Source: Nanobdellota archaeon (GTDB lineage: Bacteria > Patescibacteriota > Minisyncoccia > UBA6257 > GWB1-50-10). Taken from it: DNA of 6,039 nucleotides. Shown here one piece after another: positions 1 to 5,651 of this stretch (positions are counted from its first letter, which is position 1; the number at the start of each line of letters is the position of its first letter). The position numbers were made by a program, and so were the translations under genes. Where the stretch lies: contig JAUYPG010000079.1 of the NCBI GenBank assembly GCA_030695805.1, forward strand, positions 1 to 6,039, written 5' to 3'. The notes beneath the pieces were generated by a model that was given only the letters and a program-made list of their open reading frames with translations, was not told the DNA's origin and searched no databases.

Positions 1-1911
1 TGCTGGTCCCACTGGAAAGGCAAGCAAGGTGCAGTTGTTCCCCTCATTTGACTCTGCTATGTGTTTTCCAGAATCGGCGCAAATCTCCGCGCGATGCACG
101 CCCTCCACCGCCTGCCAGACACGCTCCCACGCAATCGCCGCGGAGGAACTTGTCCGCACGAGGTTCAATGGGTATTCGCTCGGGATCATGTCATAGATGC
201 CGTTTATGTCCGCGTCAACGCGGAGACGATTCCGAAAGATTTTCTGTACGGTTCCCCCGTTATTCAGGATGGATGCCCTCGCGCTTATCCAGTCCCCCTC
301 CTTCGGTTCAAACGGCAAAATCTCGGCCTTCTCCACCACAAGATCCGGGTCCGAAAGATCGCACGCTTCCTTATGCGCGACCTCTATTCCTTTTTTTCCG
401 GCCTCACACGCATCCCGATACGTTACGTCGTCTTTTCCGCAGACCGGCCGTAGTCCCTCCGAACACACAGCTTCCTCCGCAGGGTACTGGCCAGTACCCT
501 GCTCCGCCAATGCCTCCTCTTCCTTTTCAGCATTCCGCGGAGACACTACCGTCTTTTCCTCGTCTCCCTTTTCAGCCGCCTTCTTCACCGCCTTTTTTTC
601 CTCTGCTTTTTTTTCTTGAATCCTCTCCACGAGCTCCCCCCGAAGTTCTTGCCCGGCCCGGGTAAGCGCGAGCCGCACAACCTCTCTTTTGTTCTCTTCT
701 TTTTCCAGCAGTTCAATCCTCTGTAGCAGTTGGAGCGCGGACTCCTCATTGTTTGAAATATTCACGATATACGCCGCCACCTCTCCCCGGATGTCTTCCG
801 GCATATACGTCATCCGGTCTCCTAGTTCTCTCATGAGCTCACGCTCCACGTTTTTAATGCCCTCGCTCTCTTTTCCCGGATAATATTTCTGAATACTCCG
901 CAGAAGATTAAGGCCGCGAAGCGCGTAGAAGGGTCCTGTATTCCTTCTTTTCACCTCGCTCTGAATTGCCCCGAGCGCCAAGGGATTCGCCTGAGCATCA
1001 AATATTCTTCTCGCGATTCCCACAACCATGGCTTTCCGCGCCTCCCCGATCTCCCGCGCCTTCTCGGGGGGCGCTTCCATTTCAATGTCATCAAGCGCAA
1101 TCTGCGCGCGAATTCTTCTTCCGATTTCCTCCGCGGCCATGCGAAGCGCCTCTTCCTTCTCCTCTCTACTGCTCGCTCTTCCGGCCGCACGCTTCGCTTT
1201 CCGAAAATCCCTCTCCGTATTCTCAATCGTTCTTGCCATTTCCCCGTAGGTTTTATTTCGGGCGAGCTCTCGCGCCTCACGCAGACGCTCATCCGCCCGA
1301 TCCAATCTTTTCTCTATCCGCTTTTCTTTTTTGAAAGAAAAAAATATCCGCGCTTCCCGCCACATATTCTTGAAGACGTAAAAGCCGCTCCCCGGAAGCA
1401 TCTTCGGCACGCTGCCTCCGAGGCCTGCTGCCGCTTCCGCGTCCCGCGCCGCAAGAGCCCTCCCTGTGGTTCTGGGACCTATGGGGCGCTCTTCCCAGAC
1501 GTTATCGCTCTCGTTCGATTCCGCAAACGCGCCTCTCGAATCTATGGTGATCCGCACCCGTTCCACCCCGAGCGGCTGACGCTCGGTCCACGATTTCAGA
1601 TCCTTACTATTGTTCGAGGATATAATAAGCGTCTCTCCTTTTTCCAAGTCCCTTTCGATATTCCACGCGTAAGGACTCCCAAGGGGCTCGCACTCCTCGC
1701 GCGTTTCACAACGAATCCATTCAAAAAGGATGTCCGCCTTCTCTTCTTTCTCGATTCTTTCCCCTTCATTTCGCACGCTCGTGGCAACGCCATCTTTTGT
1801 GAAGTTTACCCATTCAAGCGCCAAATTTTTCTCTGTTTCCTGAAACACGCCTTCCGCGTTCCCTGAGAGAAGAAGGGTCGCGAAGAGGGCGCAAAAGATT
1901 ATTTTTTTCAT
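1..1911 (-). CDS. Secreted multidomain protein, CARDB - DUF5667 - Kazal - CARDB (C-terminus outside window)
   Basis: Translating the minus strand from the ATG at 1911 gives 637 uninterrupted residues to the window edge, so the gene is partial at its 3' end. Residues 1-19 are a signal peptide (MKKIIF start, hydrophobic core, likely cleavage after GNA), so the protein is exported. Residues about 30-140 resemble a CARDB adhesion domain, ending in the typical AESNESDN. Residues about 170-430 are helical and charged, opening with MLPGSGFYVFKNMWREAR as in DUF5667 proteins. Residues 432-470 are a Lys/Glu/Ala-rich linker. Residues 483-517 form a Kazal-like inhibitor module (C483, PVCG with C491, TY 497-498, C502, C517). 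Residues about 520-630 are a second CARDB domain ending in AESNEGNN. Kazal modules inhibit serine proteases and CARDB modules bind surfaces or partners; the target is unknown. The start lies 4 nt after the upstream stop, with no ribosome binding site, suggesting coupled translation. Domain names come from pattern recognition; the open frame itself is certain. Confidence 0.88.
   Translation of the reverse strand, partial: MKKIIFCALFATLLLSGNAEGVFQETEKNLALEWVNFTKDGVATSVRNEGERIEKEEKADILFEWIRCETREECEPLGSPYAWNIERDLEKGETLIISSNNSKDLKSWTERQPLGVERVRITIDSRGAFAESNESDNVWEERPIGPRTTGRALAARDAEAAAGLGGSVPKMLPGSGFYVFKNMWREARIFFSFKKEKRIEKRLDRADERLREARELARNKTYGEMARTIENTERDFRKAKRAAGRASSREEKEEALRMAAEEIGRRIRAQIALDDIEMEAPPEKAREIGEARKAMVVGIARRIFDAQANPLALGAIQSEVKRRNTGPFYALRGLNLLRSIQKYYPGKESEGIKNVERELMRELGDRMTYMPEDIRGEVAAYIVNISNNEESALQLLQRIELLEKEENKREVVRLALTRAGQELRGELVERIQEKKAEEKKAVKKAAEKGDEEKTVVSPRNAEKEEEALAEQGTGQYPAEEAVCSEGLRPVCGKDDVTYRDACEAGKKGIEVAHKEACDLSDPDLVVEKAEILPFEPKEGDWISARASILNNGGTVQKIFRNRLRVDADINGIYDMIPSEYPLNLVRTSSSAAIAWERVWQAVEGVHRAEICADSGKHIAESNEGNNCTLLAFPVGPA
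479..502. repeat. Perfect 24-bp palindrome inside the secreted-protein gene
   Basis: The arm GCAGGGTACTGG (479-490) is followed immediately by its exact reverse complement (491-502). It lies in the coding sequence for residues about 470-478 (EQGTGQYPA on the minus strand), just after the Lys/Glu-rich linker and just before the Kazal module. Its length of 24 bp is 8 codons, so inserting or losing it keeps the frame. As RNA it would fold into a strong stem. It may be a copy of a dispersed palindromic element or a recoding or pausing structure; one copy cannot decide. Confidence 0.8.
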
Positions 1912-1915
1912 AGTT

Positions 1916-2440
1916 CTATATCGGTGTCTTTTCTATGCGCACCATATAGCCCCCTAATTTTACCAGAAAATGGAGAAGCCCGCCCGCTCCAACAAGGAGA
2001 AGTATTTCTGGCAAGGCAATGATGACGAACCCCCTTGACGCGATGAGCGCCCCCACAATCCAATCTATCTGATCAAACAGAATCCATGACTTTCCGGGCC
2101 TCATGCCTATCTGCCGCTTGAAAAAACTCTCAATCGCGTCCCCTCCTACGGCGCCCGCGCCGAGAAGAAATCCGAAGTACCACGGCAGATTCCCTACGCC
2201 CTCTCCCGCAATGGACCCCAAAAGATATTTCTCGAGCAGGAAGACCGCCCCGCCGCCCATTACTCCCGCGATAATTCCCCGGATCGTCTTATGTTCTCCA
2301 AATATCCTTCGCCCCCGAAACGTTCTACCGAAATCAAGCGGGTACGAAAGACCGGGCAGCCATTTCGCTGAAATTGAGGGGCAGATGTTCGCGATCCCCG
2401 CCGGAAGAAATACCCAAAAAAGTTCGAGCAAGGCACTCAT
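1916..2440 (-). CDS. carS: CDP-archaeol synthase family protein (CarS / DUF46)
   Basis: 174 residues, the usual size for this integral membrane family. Known members transfer CMP from CTP to a phosphorylated lipid alcohol (unsaturated archaetidic acid in archaea), making the activated donor for polar head groups. Two family signatures are visible. Residues 34-59 contain PLDFGRTFRGRRIFGEHKT followed by RG, matching P-D-G-G-R-G-KT-RG. Residues 96-132 contain GAVGGDAIESFFKRQ, then PGKSWILFDQIDW, matching the GD-SF-KR-PG-DQ-D catalytic region. About five hydrophobic segments are present (near 5-20, 55-75, 86-104, 123-140, 142-165). The ATG overlaps the TGA of the upstream phosphotransferase gene as ATGA, and the next gene starts 4 nt after the stop, so all three are probably co-translated. 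In a bacterium the true lipid substrate is uncertain: it could be an archaeal-type ether lipid or ordinary phosphatidic acid. The family call is firm; the substrate is inferred. Confidence 0.87.
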   Translation of the reverse strand: MSALLELFWVFLPAGIANICPSISAKWLPGLSYPLDFGRTFRGRRIFGEHKTIRGIIAGVMGGGAVFLLEKYLLGSIAGEGVGNLPWYFGFLLGAGAVGGDAIESFFKRQIGMRPGKSWILFDQIDWIVGALIASRGFVIIALPEILLLVGAGGLLHFLVKLGGYMVRIEKTPI

Positions 2441-2994
2441 GATTCTTCGCCGTCATTTTTTTTCTGGAGCGCGTAGTCGGCTATCACGGTTCCTATGGCA
2501 AAGCTCGCGATATTCGCGAAAAATATGATCTGAAGCGCGAATTCAAACGACGTGAAGTAGCCAAGAAAAAGTATGGCGCGTTTTAACCCCGGATCAAATC
2601 CGGATTTGTCCCGGATTATCCGAATGAGGATAACCGCGATGCTCGCAAGAGCCGCGGACGTCACTTCCACATATCCCATAAACGCAAGCGCGAAAAACAG
2701 CATGATTTCATTTGCGGTGTCCAGCCCCATGTCAACCCATTTCCCTTTTTTCGACGCAAGGTTATACTCCCGCGCTATGGCGCCATCGAGCCCGTCAATA
2801 CACATCGTAAGGAGGAGTATCCAAAGCGCGGCTCCCACCTGTCCCGCGAGAATCGCGATTACCGCCCCAGTGCCAAGGCAAAACGCGATGACCGAGGCCT
2901 GATTCGGCGTAATTCCCAGCGTCTCGTGAACCCATGCGGCAATGGGCATTACAACTCTGTCCTTTTTCCTTCTCAAATCAGAAAGATTACACAT
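2437..2994 (-). CDS. CDP-alcohol phosphatidyltransferase family protein
   Basis: 185 residues from the chosen start. The complete CDP-alcohol phosphotransferase signature is present: D67-x2-D70-G71-x2-A74-R75-x8-G84-x3-D88-x3-D92. Its aspartates hold the two metal ions and act in catalysis. The N-terminus has the usual LGITPNQ entry to the first helix (residues 26-32), and about six membrane segments follow. The family swaps CMP of a CDP-lipid for an alcohol such as serine, inositol phosphate or glycerol phosphate; the head group cannot be read from the sequence. The next gene is a CDP-lipid synthase, so this enzyme likely uses its product. I chose ATG 2994 (MCNLSDLRRKKDR): it overlaps the upstream gene by only 22 nt and fits the family N-terminus. 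A TTG at 3072 would add 26 residues unlike the family and overlap by 100 nt. No Shine-Dalgarno is visible at either start. Confidence 0.88.
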   Translation of the reverse strand: MCNLSDLRRKKDRVVMPIAAWVHETLGITPNQASVIAFCLGTGAVIAILAGQVGAALWILLLTMCIDGLDGAIAREYNLASKKGKWVDMGLDTANEIMLFFALAFMGYVEVTSAALASIAVILIRIIRDKSGFDPGLKRAILFLGYFTSFEFALQIIFFANIASFAIGTVIADYALQKKNDGEES

Positions 2995-3479
2995 AGTGAT
3001 ATAAGATTCACGGCCATTTCTTTCAGTCCTATCCGACTTCCGGTAAGCGGCCCGGTCGTCGAATACCCCCAAAACGGAAAGAGGGGGGCCTTCGGATAGT
3101 CCGCGAGATAGTCAAGAAAGAGATGAAGCAGAAAAAAGACCACGGGAATCGCGCTTCCCAGATATAAAGAGAGCGGGATAATCCAAAGGAGAGCAATGGG
3201 CTCCTGCAGAGGAGTTCTCCATGTGTAATAGCGCTTGATCCCCATGCCGAGCACCTCGTATGCATGCTCTTTTTTCTCGACTTTTTGAATGAGCTTCGGC
3301 CGGCCTTCGGAGACCTGATATGTTTTATTTTTAAACTTTTTTCTGTAGAGAGGAATTTTTATCAGATGATCGAGATCGAGAGCGGCTCCGAATATATAGG
3401 CGAGGATGAGGTCGTTTCCTTCAATTCCCAATACTCGCGCTCCGGCGGTGGTTACTAATATGTGCGGAAGAATAGACAT
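2973..3479 (-). CDS. Small membrane protein, DUF457/YdjM-like putative metal-dependent hydrolase
   Basis: 168 residues from ATG 3479. The opening MSILPHILVTTAGARVLG, the acidic D35-L-D37-H38 after a first hydrophobic segment, and a late H119-x3-D123 in the helix FFLLHLFLDYLADYP recall the YdjM/DUF457 family of membrane proteins with putative metal-binding His and Asp residues. A WRTPLQEP stretch (87-94) lies just before the third hydrophobic helix, where many relatives carry a His-rich HRGxTHS motif; here that motif is not obvious, so catalysis is doubtful. About four membrane segments are seen. An upstream in-frame ATG at 3617 was not used: it would overlap the exchanger gene by 86 nt and add a poorly conserved-looking stretch. 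The gene sits 52 nt after the exchanger and overlaps the phosphotransferase start by 22 nt. Its link to the lipid genes is by position only, and the family assignment is moderate. Confidence 0.68.
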   Translation of the reverse strand: MSILPHILVTTAGARVLGIEGNDLILAYIFGAALDLDHLIKIPLYRKKFKNKTYQVSEGRPKLIQKVEKKEHAYEVLGMGIKRYYTWRTPLQEPIALLWIIPLSLYLGSAIPVVFFLLHLFLDYLADYPKAPLFPFWGYSTTGPLTGSRIGLKEMAVNLISLCVIFLI

Positions 3480-3494
3480 ACTACGACGAGAAAG

Positions 3495-3516
3495 TAGTCC
3501 GCCGGCTGGCGGAGTA
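3495..3516. repeat. GC-rich inverted repeat between exchanger and DUF457-like genes
   Basis: TCCGCC (3498-3503), GGCT spacer, GGCGGA (3508-3513) form a 6-bp perfect stem. Counting outward, TA at both ends also pairs with one mismatch (3495-3516). It fills most of the 52-nt spacer. On the minus strand it is followed by CTACTTTCTC, a weak T-tract, so it is a poor intrinsic terminator. It could act as a processing or stabilising hairpin between the cistrons or be a dispersed palindromic element. Both readings are inference. Confidence 0.6.
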
Positions 3517-3531
3517 GAAAATAGAAAATTT

Positions 3532-4485
3532 CTAAATGATTCCCAAAGTTTTACCAATGAAGAAAGTATAGAAGATAATAAGAAGCCAGCCCTCCCACGC
3601 GGTGATTTCCCTGTCATCTGTTATAAAAATAAAGAGAAGAGTTCCCGCGAGGAGCATCGGAATTCCGAATGTGAGAACGGAAGCAGGCACGATGATCGTT
3701 CCGAAAAGCGAAGCCGCCCCCATAATTCCCAGAGAGTTAAAGATGTTCGAACCGATGATGTTCCCTATCGCGATCTCGGGGTTTCCTTTTCGTACCGCCG
3801 CGATACTCACGAAAAGCTCTGGCAGGGTCGTGCCGATCGCCACCGCCGTCATGGCGATTATTCCTGTTCCGATATGCAGTCCTTCCGCGAGGCCCACCAC
3901 CGAATCCACAAGGGAGGTTGCTCCGATGTAGATGCCGAATCCTCCTCCCGCGAGCTTCAAAATCGTCTGCGGCTCAAATTTCTTTTTTCTCTGTCCCTCT
4001 CTTTTTATCTGCTTCTCTATTCTCATGTCTTTTGGATTCTTTTCCGAGTAGACGGTGTAGGCGAGATAGACCACTATTCCCACGAGAAAAAGCGCCCCTT
4101 CGGTCCATGTAAATTCCTTGTCCCAGACCGCGAAAGTGAGAAGCAGCGCCGAGCCCAGGAGAAACGGCAGATCAACACTTATGATGTCATAGTCAATTTT
4201 CACCTTTCTCCCCAGAATCACAACAATCCCCAGGATGAAAAAGATGCTCGCGATATTCGCGCCTATGATGTTTCCCGCGACTATTTCCGAAGCGCCCCTC
4301 GTTACCGCGACGATGGAGGATACGAGTTCTGGAAGGGACGTTCCTATGGCCACGACTGTTACTCCGATAATAAAGGGCGGAGCGCCCAGGGCTTTTCCGA
4401 TTTTCGCGGCGGCATCCGTGAAATAGTCCGCGGATTTCGCGAGGATAAGAGCGCTTATGATAAATACAATTGCGAGAATTGCCAT
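3532..4485 (-). CDS. Sodium/calcium exchanger family membrane protein (CaCA family, YrbG-like)
   Basis: 317 residues, full family length. Two inverted-topology alpha repeats are clear. Alpha-1 (about 41-79) holds GTSLPEL at 48-54 and GNIIGANI at 71-78. Alpha-2 (about 212-254) holds GTTLPEL at 218-224 and GNIIGSNI at 241-248. The glutamates E53 and E223 are the Ca2+ ligands known in this family. A basic loop (about 147-172, rich in Lys and Arg) separates the two five-helix halves and should face the cytoplasm. The protein exchanges Na+ (possibly with K+, or H+) for Ca2+ across the membrane; ion preference cannot be read here. It starts at ATG 4485 without a Shine-Dalgarno, six bases behind an extended -10 box, and heads the operon running left. 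Nothing is broken or missing. Confidence 0.94.
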   Translation of the reverse strand: MAILAIVFIISALILAKSADYFTDAAAKIGKALGAPPFIIGVTVVAIGTSLPELVSSIVAVTRGASEIVAGNIIGANIASIFFILGIVVILGRKVKIDYDIISVDLPFLLGSALLLTFAVWDKEFTWTEGALFLVGIVVYLAYTVYSEKNPKDMRIEKQIKREGQRKKKFEPQTILKLAGGGFGIYIGATSLVDSVVGLAEGLHIGTGIIAMTAVAIGTTLPELFVSIAAVRKGNPEIAIGNIIGSNIFNSLGIMGAASLFGTIIVPASVLTFGIPMLLAGTLLFIFITDDREITAWEGWLLIIFYTFFIGKTLGII

Positions 4486-4491
4486 GTGTTT

Positions 4492-4500
4492 AGTATATCA
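4492..4500 (-). promoter_or_regulatory. Extended -10 promoter for the exchanger operon
   Basis: The minus strand reads TGATATACT, a TGn-extended -10 box with TATACT one base from TATAAT. It ends 6 nt before ATG 4485, so initiation at the usual distance would fall on or next to the A of the start codon and give a leaderless mRNA. No convincing -35 box is seen, which is common for extended -10 promoters. Confidence 0.55.
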
Positions 4501-4510
4501 TTTTTTGAAA

Positions 4511-4536
4511 TGAAAAACCGCAGGGCGAACCTGCGG
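4511..4536 (-). terminator. Intrinsic terminator of the DUF4031-like gene
   Basis: On the minus strand CCGCAGG, loop TTCGC, CCTGCGG (4536-4518) is followed at once by TTTTTCA. The 7-bp GC-rich stem plus T-run begins 20 nt after the stop codon at 4557. It separates this gene from the exchanger operon, whose -10 box begins 10 nt farther on. Confidence 0.85.
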
Positions 4537-4556
4537 CTCCGACTTGCAAGTTGATG

Positions 4557-4829
4557 TCAGTCCCCTTTCCAAACTGATACCAATCCTCCTTTCGTCTGGA
4601 AAGCTTTCTCGAACGTCTCGGCCTGTGTCGCCACTTTTGCCCCATGCTCTAGCGCCGCCCGGTATTGGGCGTCGTCTAAAACATAGTGACAGACCGAGCC
4701 CTTGTTGCCAGCCGCCTCGTCAGTTACTCCGAGCTGGCGCGCGAATTGCTCCAGCTCCTCCAGTGACTCAGTGCTTAGCATAAGATGCTTACGTGAGTCA
4801 CCAGGGGGCAAAGAAACAATTAGTATCAC
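4557..4829 (-). CDS. Small DUF4031-like protein
   Basis: 90 residues from a GTG start. Features resembling DUF4031 proteins: an N-terminal beta strand (ILIVSLPP), a short HL (15-16) leading into SLEELEQFARQLGV (22-35), an HY pair (48-49) followed by DDAQYRAALEHGAKV (52-66), and a C-terminal helix. The function of that family is not established, so none is assigned. The GTG start is chosen because AGGAG lies 7 nt upstream and no ATG fits. The gene is monocistronic by context: a hairpin terminator follows, and about 120 nt separate it from the upstream transporter remnant. It is the only gene here with a strong ribosome binding site, which may mark different ancestry or stronger expression. The protein is soluble by appearance (no membrane segment). 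The coding call is strong; the family match is moderate. Confidence 0.78.
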   Translation of the reverse strand: MILIVSLPPGDSRKHLMLSTESLEELEQFARQLGVTDEAAGNKGSVCHYVLDDAQYRAALEHGAKVATQAETFEKAFQTKGGLVSVWKGD

Positions 4830-4836
4830 GGAGGAT

Positions 4837-4841
4837 CTCCT
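4837..4841 (-). promoter_or_regulatory. Shine-Dalgarno site fixing a GTG start
   Basis: The minus strand carries AGAGAGAGGAGATCCTCC directly before GTG 4829, with the AGGAG core spaced 7 nt from the start codon. This decides the start of the DUF4031-like gene. The AGGAG also pairs in part with the following CTCC (GGAGATCCTCC), so a small hairpin could mask the site. Confidence 0.7.
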
Positions 4842-4950
4842 CTCTCTTTGTTGTCTAATTCATCTTTACCATGCGCGTTCGTTTTTTGCAATTGCCTGTA
4901 TGTTGCGCGTTATACGCGACCGCGGTCTCTAGTTTGGTAAATTTGCCGCC
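4842..4950 (-). promoter_or_regulatory. Leader/promoter region of the DUF4031-like gene
   Basis: This stretch lies between the transporter remnant and the ribosome binding site of the DUF4031-like gene. A TATAAC hexamer (4909-4914 on the minus strand, five of six to TATAAT) lies inside the symmetric CGCGT-TAT-ACGCG (4906-4918), and a perfect 10-bp palindrome GACCGCGGTC lies beside it (4918-4927). A second candidate -35, TTGCAA, is near 4885-4890 with only a weak -10 partner. An operator over a promoter is possible. No gene is seen here. Confidence 0.35.
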
Positions 4951-5353
4951 TTACAAAATATGATATCGGATAATTTCCACCGAAAAATACAGGAAGAATG
5001 CCGAAATCGCTCCCATAATGATATTTGTGAACCAGCTTGGCCGAAGCGAGCCAGAACACAGCGGACCATTTGAATACGCGGCTTGAGGTCGTGAAAAAAC
5101 TCTCACCGGTCGCAAGGGTGTGCCGCGCCACTTCTTGGTTTATGAAATATTGAAAAGAAATTCCAAGCAACGCCAGCCACAATATTCCGAGGCCGTGTTT
5201 TGTAATGAGATGCGGCCATAAAATAAGTTCACCGGTGCCTATCGCCAGCCCCATCATAACAATTCCGACGCCCAATACCTTCCTCCAGCGCGGCGGCGCA
5301 GGCAATTCGCGCGTCCCAAGCGGCGGAAAATCGGAGTTGTTTTTTGATGTCAT
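4951..5353 (-). pseudogene. Nramp-like metal transporter, internally deleted and frameshifted
   Basis: From ATG 5353 the frame encodes residues that match the start of Nramp-family transporters: a PPLG/LP-rich N-terminus, then KVLGVGIVMMGLAIGTGELI (residues 25-44, the first helix, with GTGE where classic members have DPGN), WPHL, a second helix (56-70), and NQEVARHTLATGESFF (72-87). After about residue 100 the likeness stops; the frame runs to a stop near 4910 without another plausible helix. In a shifted frame, just after that point, the DNA encodes SLRPSWFTNIIMGAISAFF and a hydrophobic tail ending at TAA 4951-4953, which looks like the last helix of such a transporter. Full members have ten or more helices over 400 residues, so the centre has apparently been lost with a frameshift. 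The ATG overlaps the stop of the amphi-Trp gene (ATGA), so the original gene was co-translated with it. The N-terminal match is good; the C-terminal remnant is inference. Confidence 0.66.
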
Positions 5354-5589
5354 TTTTCCCACTTTATTTGAAATTCAACCTCCTCTTCTTTCTCCCCCTT
5401 TTCATGCTCAATGTTTATAACCGCGTTTTTCGGAACAGATATCTTTTCACTCGCAATTTGAATGGAAAATCTTTTTCCGTTCTCCAGCGCGTCTGCAAAA
5501 CGGCGAAGTTTTTTAATAAACTCCGTTTTTGAATATATTTTTTCAATATCTTTATCTCTAGTTTTTCTTTTTTTCATACCATTACTCAT
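5350..5589 (-). CDS. Amphi-Trp domain protein
   Basis: 79 residues. After a basic N-terminus, SKTEFIKKLRRFADALENGK (20-39) forms the amphipathic helix, followed by a strand pair FSIQIASEKISVP (41-53) and VINIEHEKGEKEEEVEFQIKW (57-77) with the hallmark Trp (W77) near the end. This is the layout of the small amphi-Trp domain, whose role is not established. The stop overlaps the start of the transporter remnant as ATGA, so the two were one translational unit; a partner role in metal transport is a guess from position only. ATG 5589 is used; ATG 5577 is an equal alternative, and neither has a Shine-Dalgarno. The protein is intact although its downstream partner is broken. Confidence 0.75.
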   Translation of the reverse strand: MSNGMKKRKTRDKDIEKIYSKTEFIKKLRRFADALENGKRFSIQIASEKISVPKNAVINIEHEKGEKEEEVEFQIKWEK

Positions 5590-5610
5590 GTTTTTGACTG
5601 TTTTATTATT

Positions 5611-5632
5611 TCAGACATTCCTTATTGTCTGA
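5611..5632. repeat. Inverted repeat upstream of the amphi-Trp gene
   Basis: TCAGACA (5611-5617) and TGTCTGA (5626-5632) are exact reverse complements separated by 8 bases. The repeat lies 22-43 nt before ATG 5589. On the minus strand it is followed by AAATAATAAAA rather than a T-run, so it is not a standard terminator. It could be an operator or leader hairpin. Confidence 0.5.
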
Positions 5633-5651
5633 CTACTGCACTCGCGCCTGC

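Noticed and set aside
48..665. Plus-strand open frame of 205 codons, proline- and serine-rich
   Set aside because: It is antisense to the secreted-protein gene, has low-complexity composition expected from the reverse of Glu/Lys/Gly-rich codons, and shows no domain.
951..1292. Minus-strand open frame of 113 codons, Arg-rich
   Set aside because: It is a frame shadow inside the secreted-protein gene, which reads through the same DNA in another frame with domain content.
1596..1793. Minus-strand open frame of 65 codons
   Set aside because: Another frame shadow within the first CARDB region of the secreted-protein gene.
2595..2608. 14-bp perfect palindrome CAAATCCGGATTTG
   Set aside because: A 14-bp palindrome has a sizeable chance of occurring in 6 kb, and it lies in ordinary coding DNA of the phosphotransferase.
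2995..3072. TTG start at 3072 for the CDP-alcohol phosphotransferase
   Set aside because: It adds a hydrophilic stretch unlike family N-termini and overlaps the upstream gene by 100 nt; ATG 2994 fits better.
3480..3617. Upstream ATG 3617 for the DUF457-like gene
   Set aside because: It would overlap the end of the exchanger gene and translate through the 3495-3516 palindrome; ATG 3479 begins right at the family-like MSILPH.
4542..4551. 10-bp palindrome ACTTGCAAGT between stop codon and terminator
   Set aside because: Too short to stand out from chance; the nearby hairpin with T-run explains termination.
3406..4554. Plus-strand open frame of 382 codons
   Set aside because: It is antisense to the exchanger gene, whose alpha repeats are unmistakable; the plus-strand product is charged and featureless.
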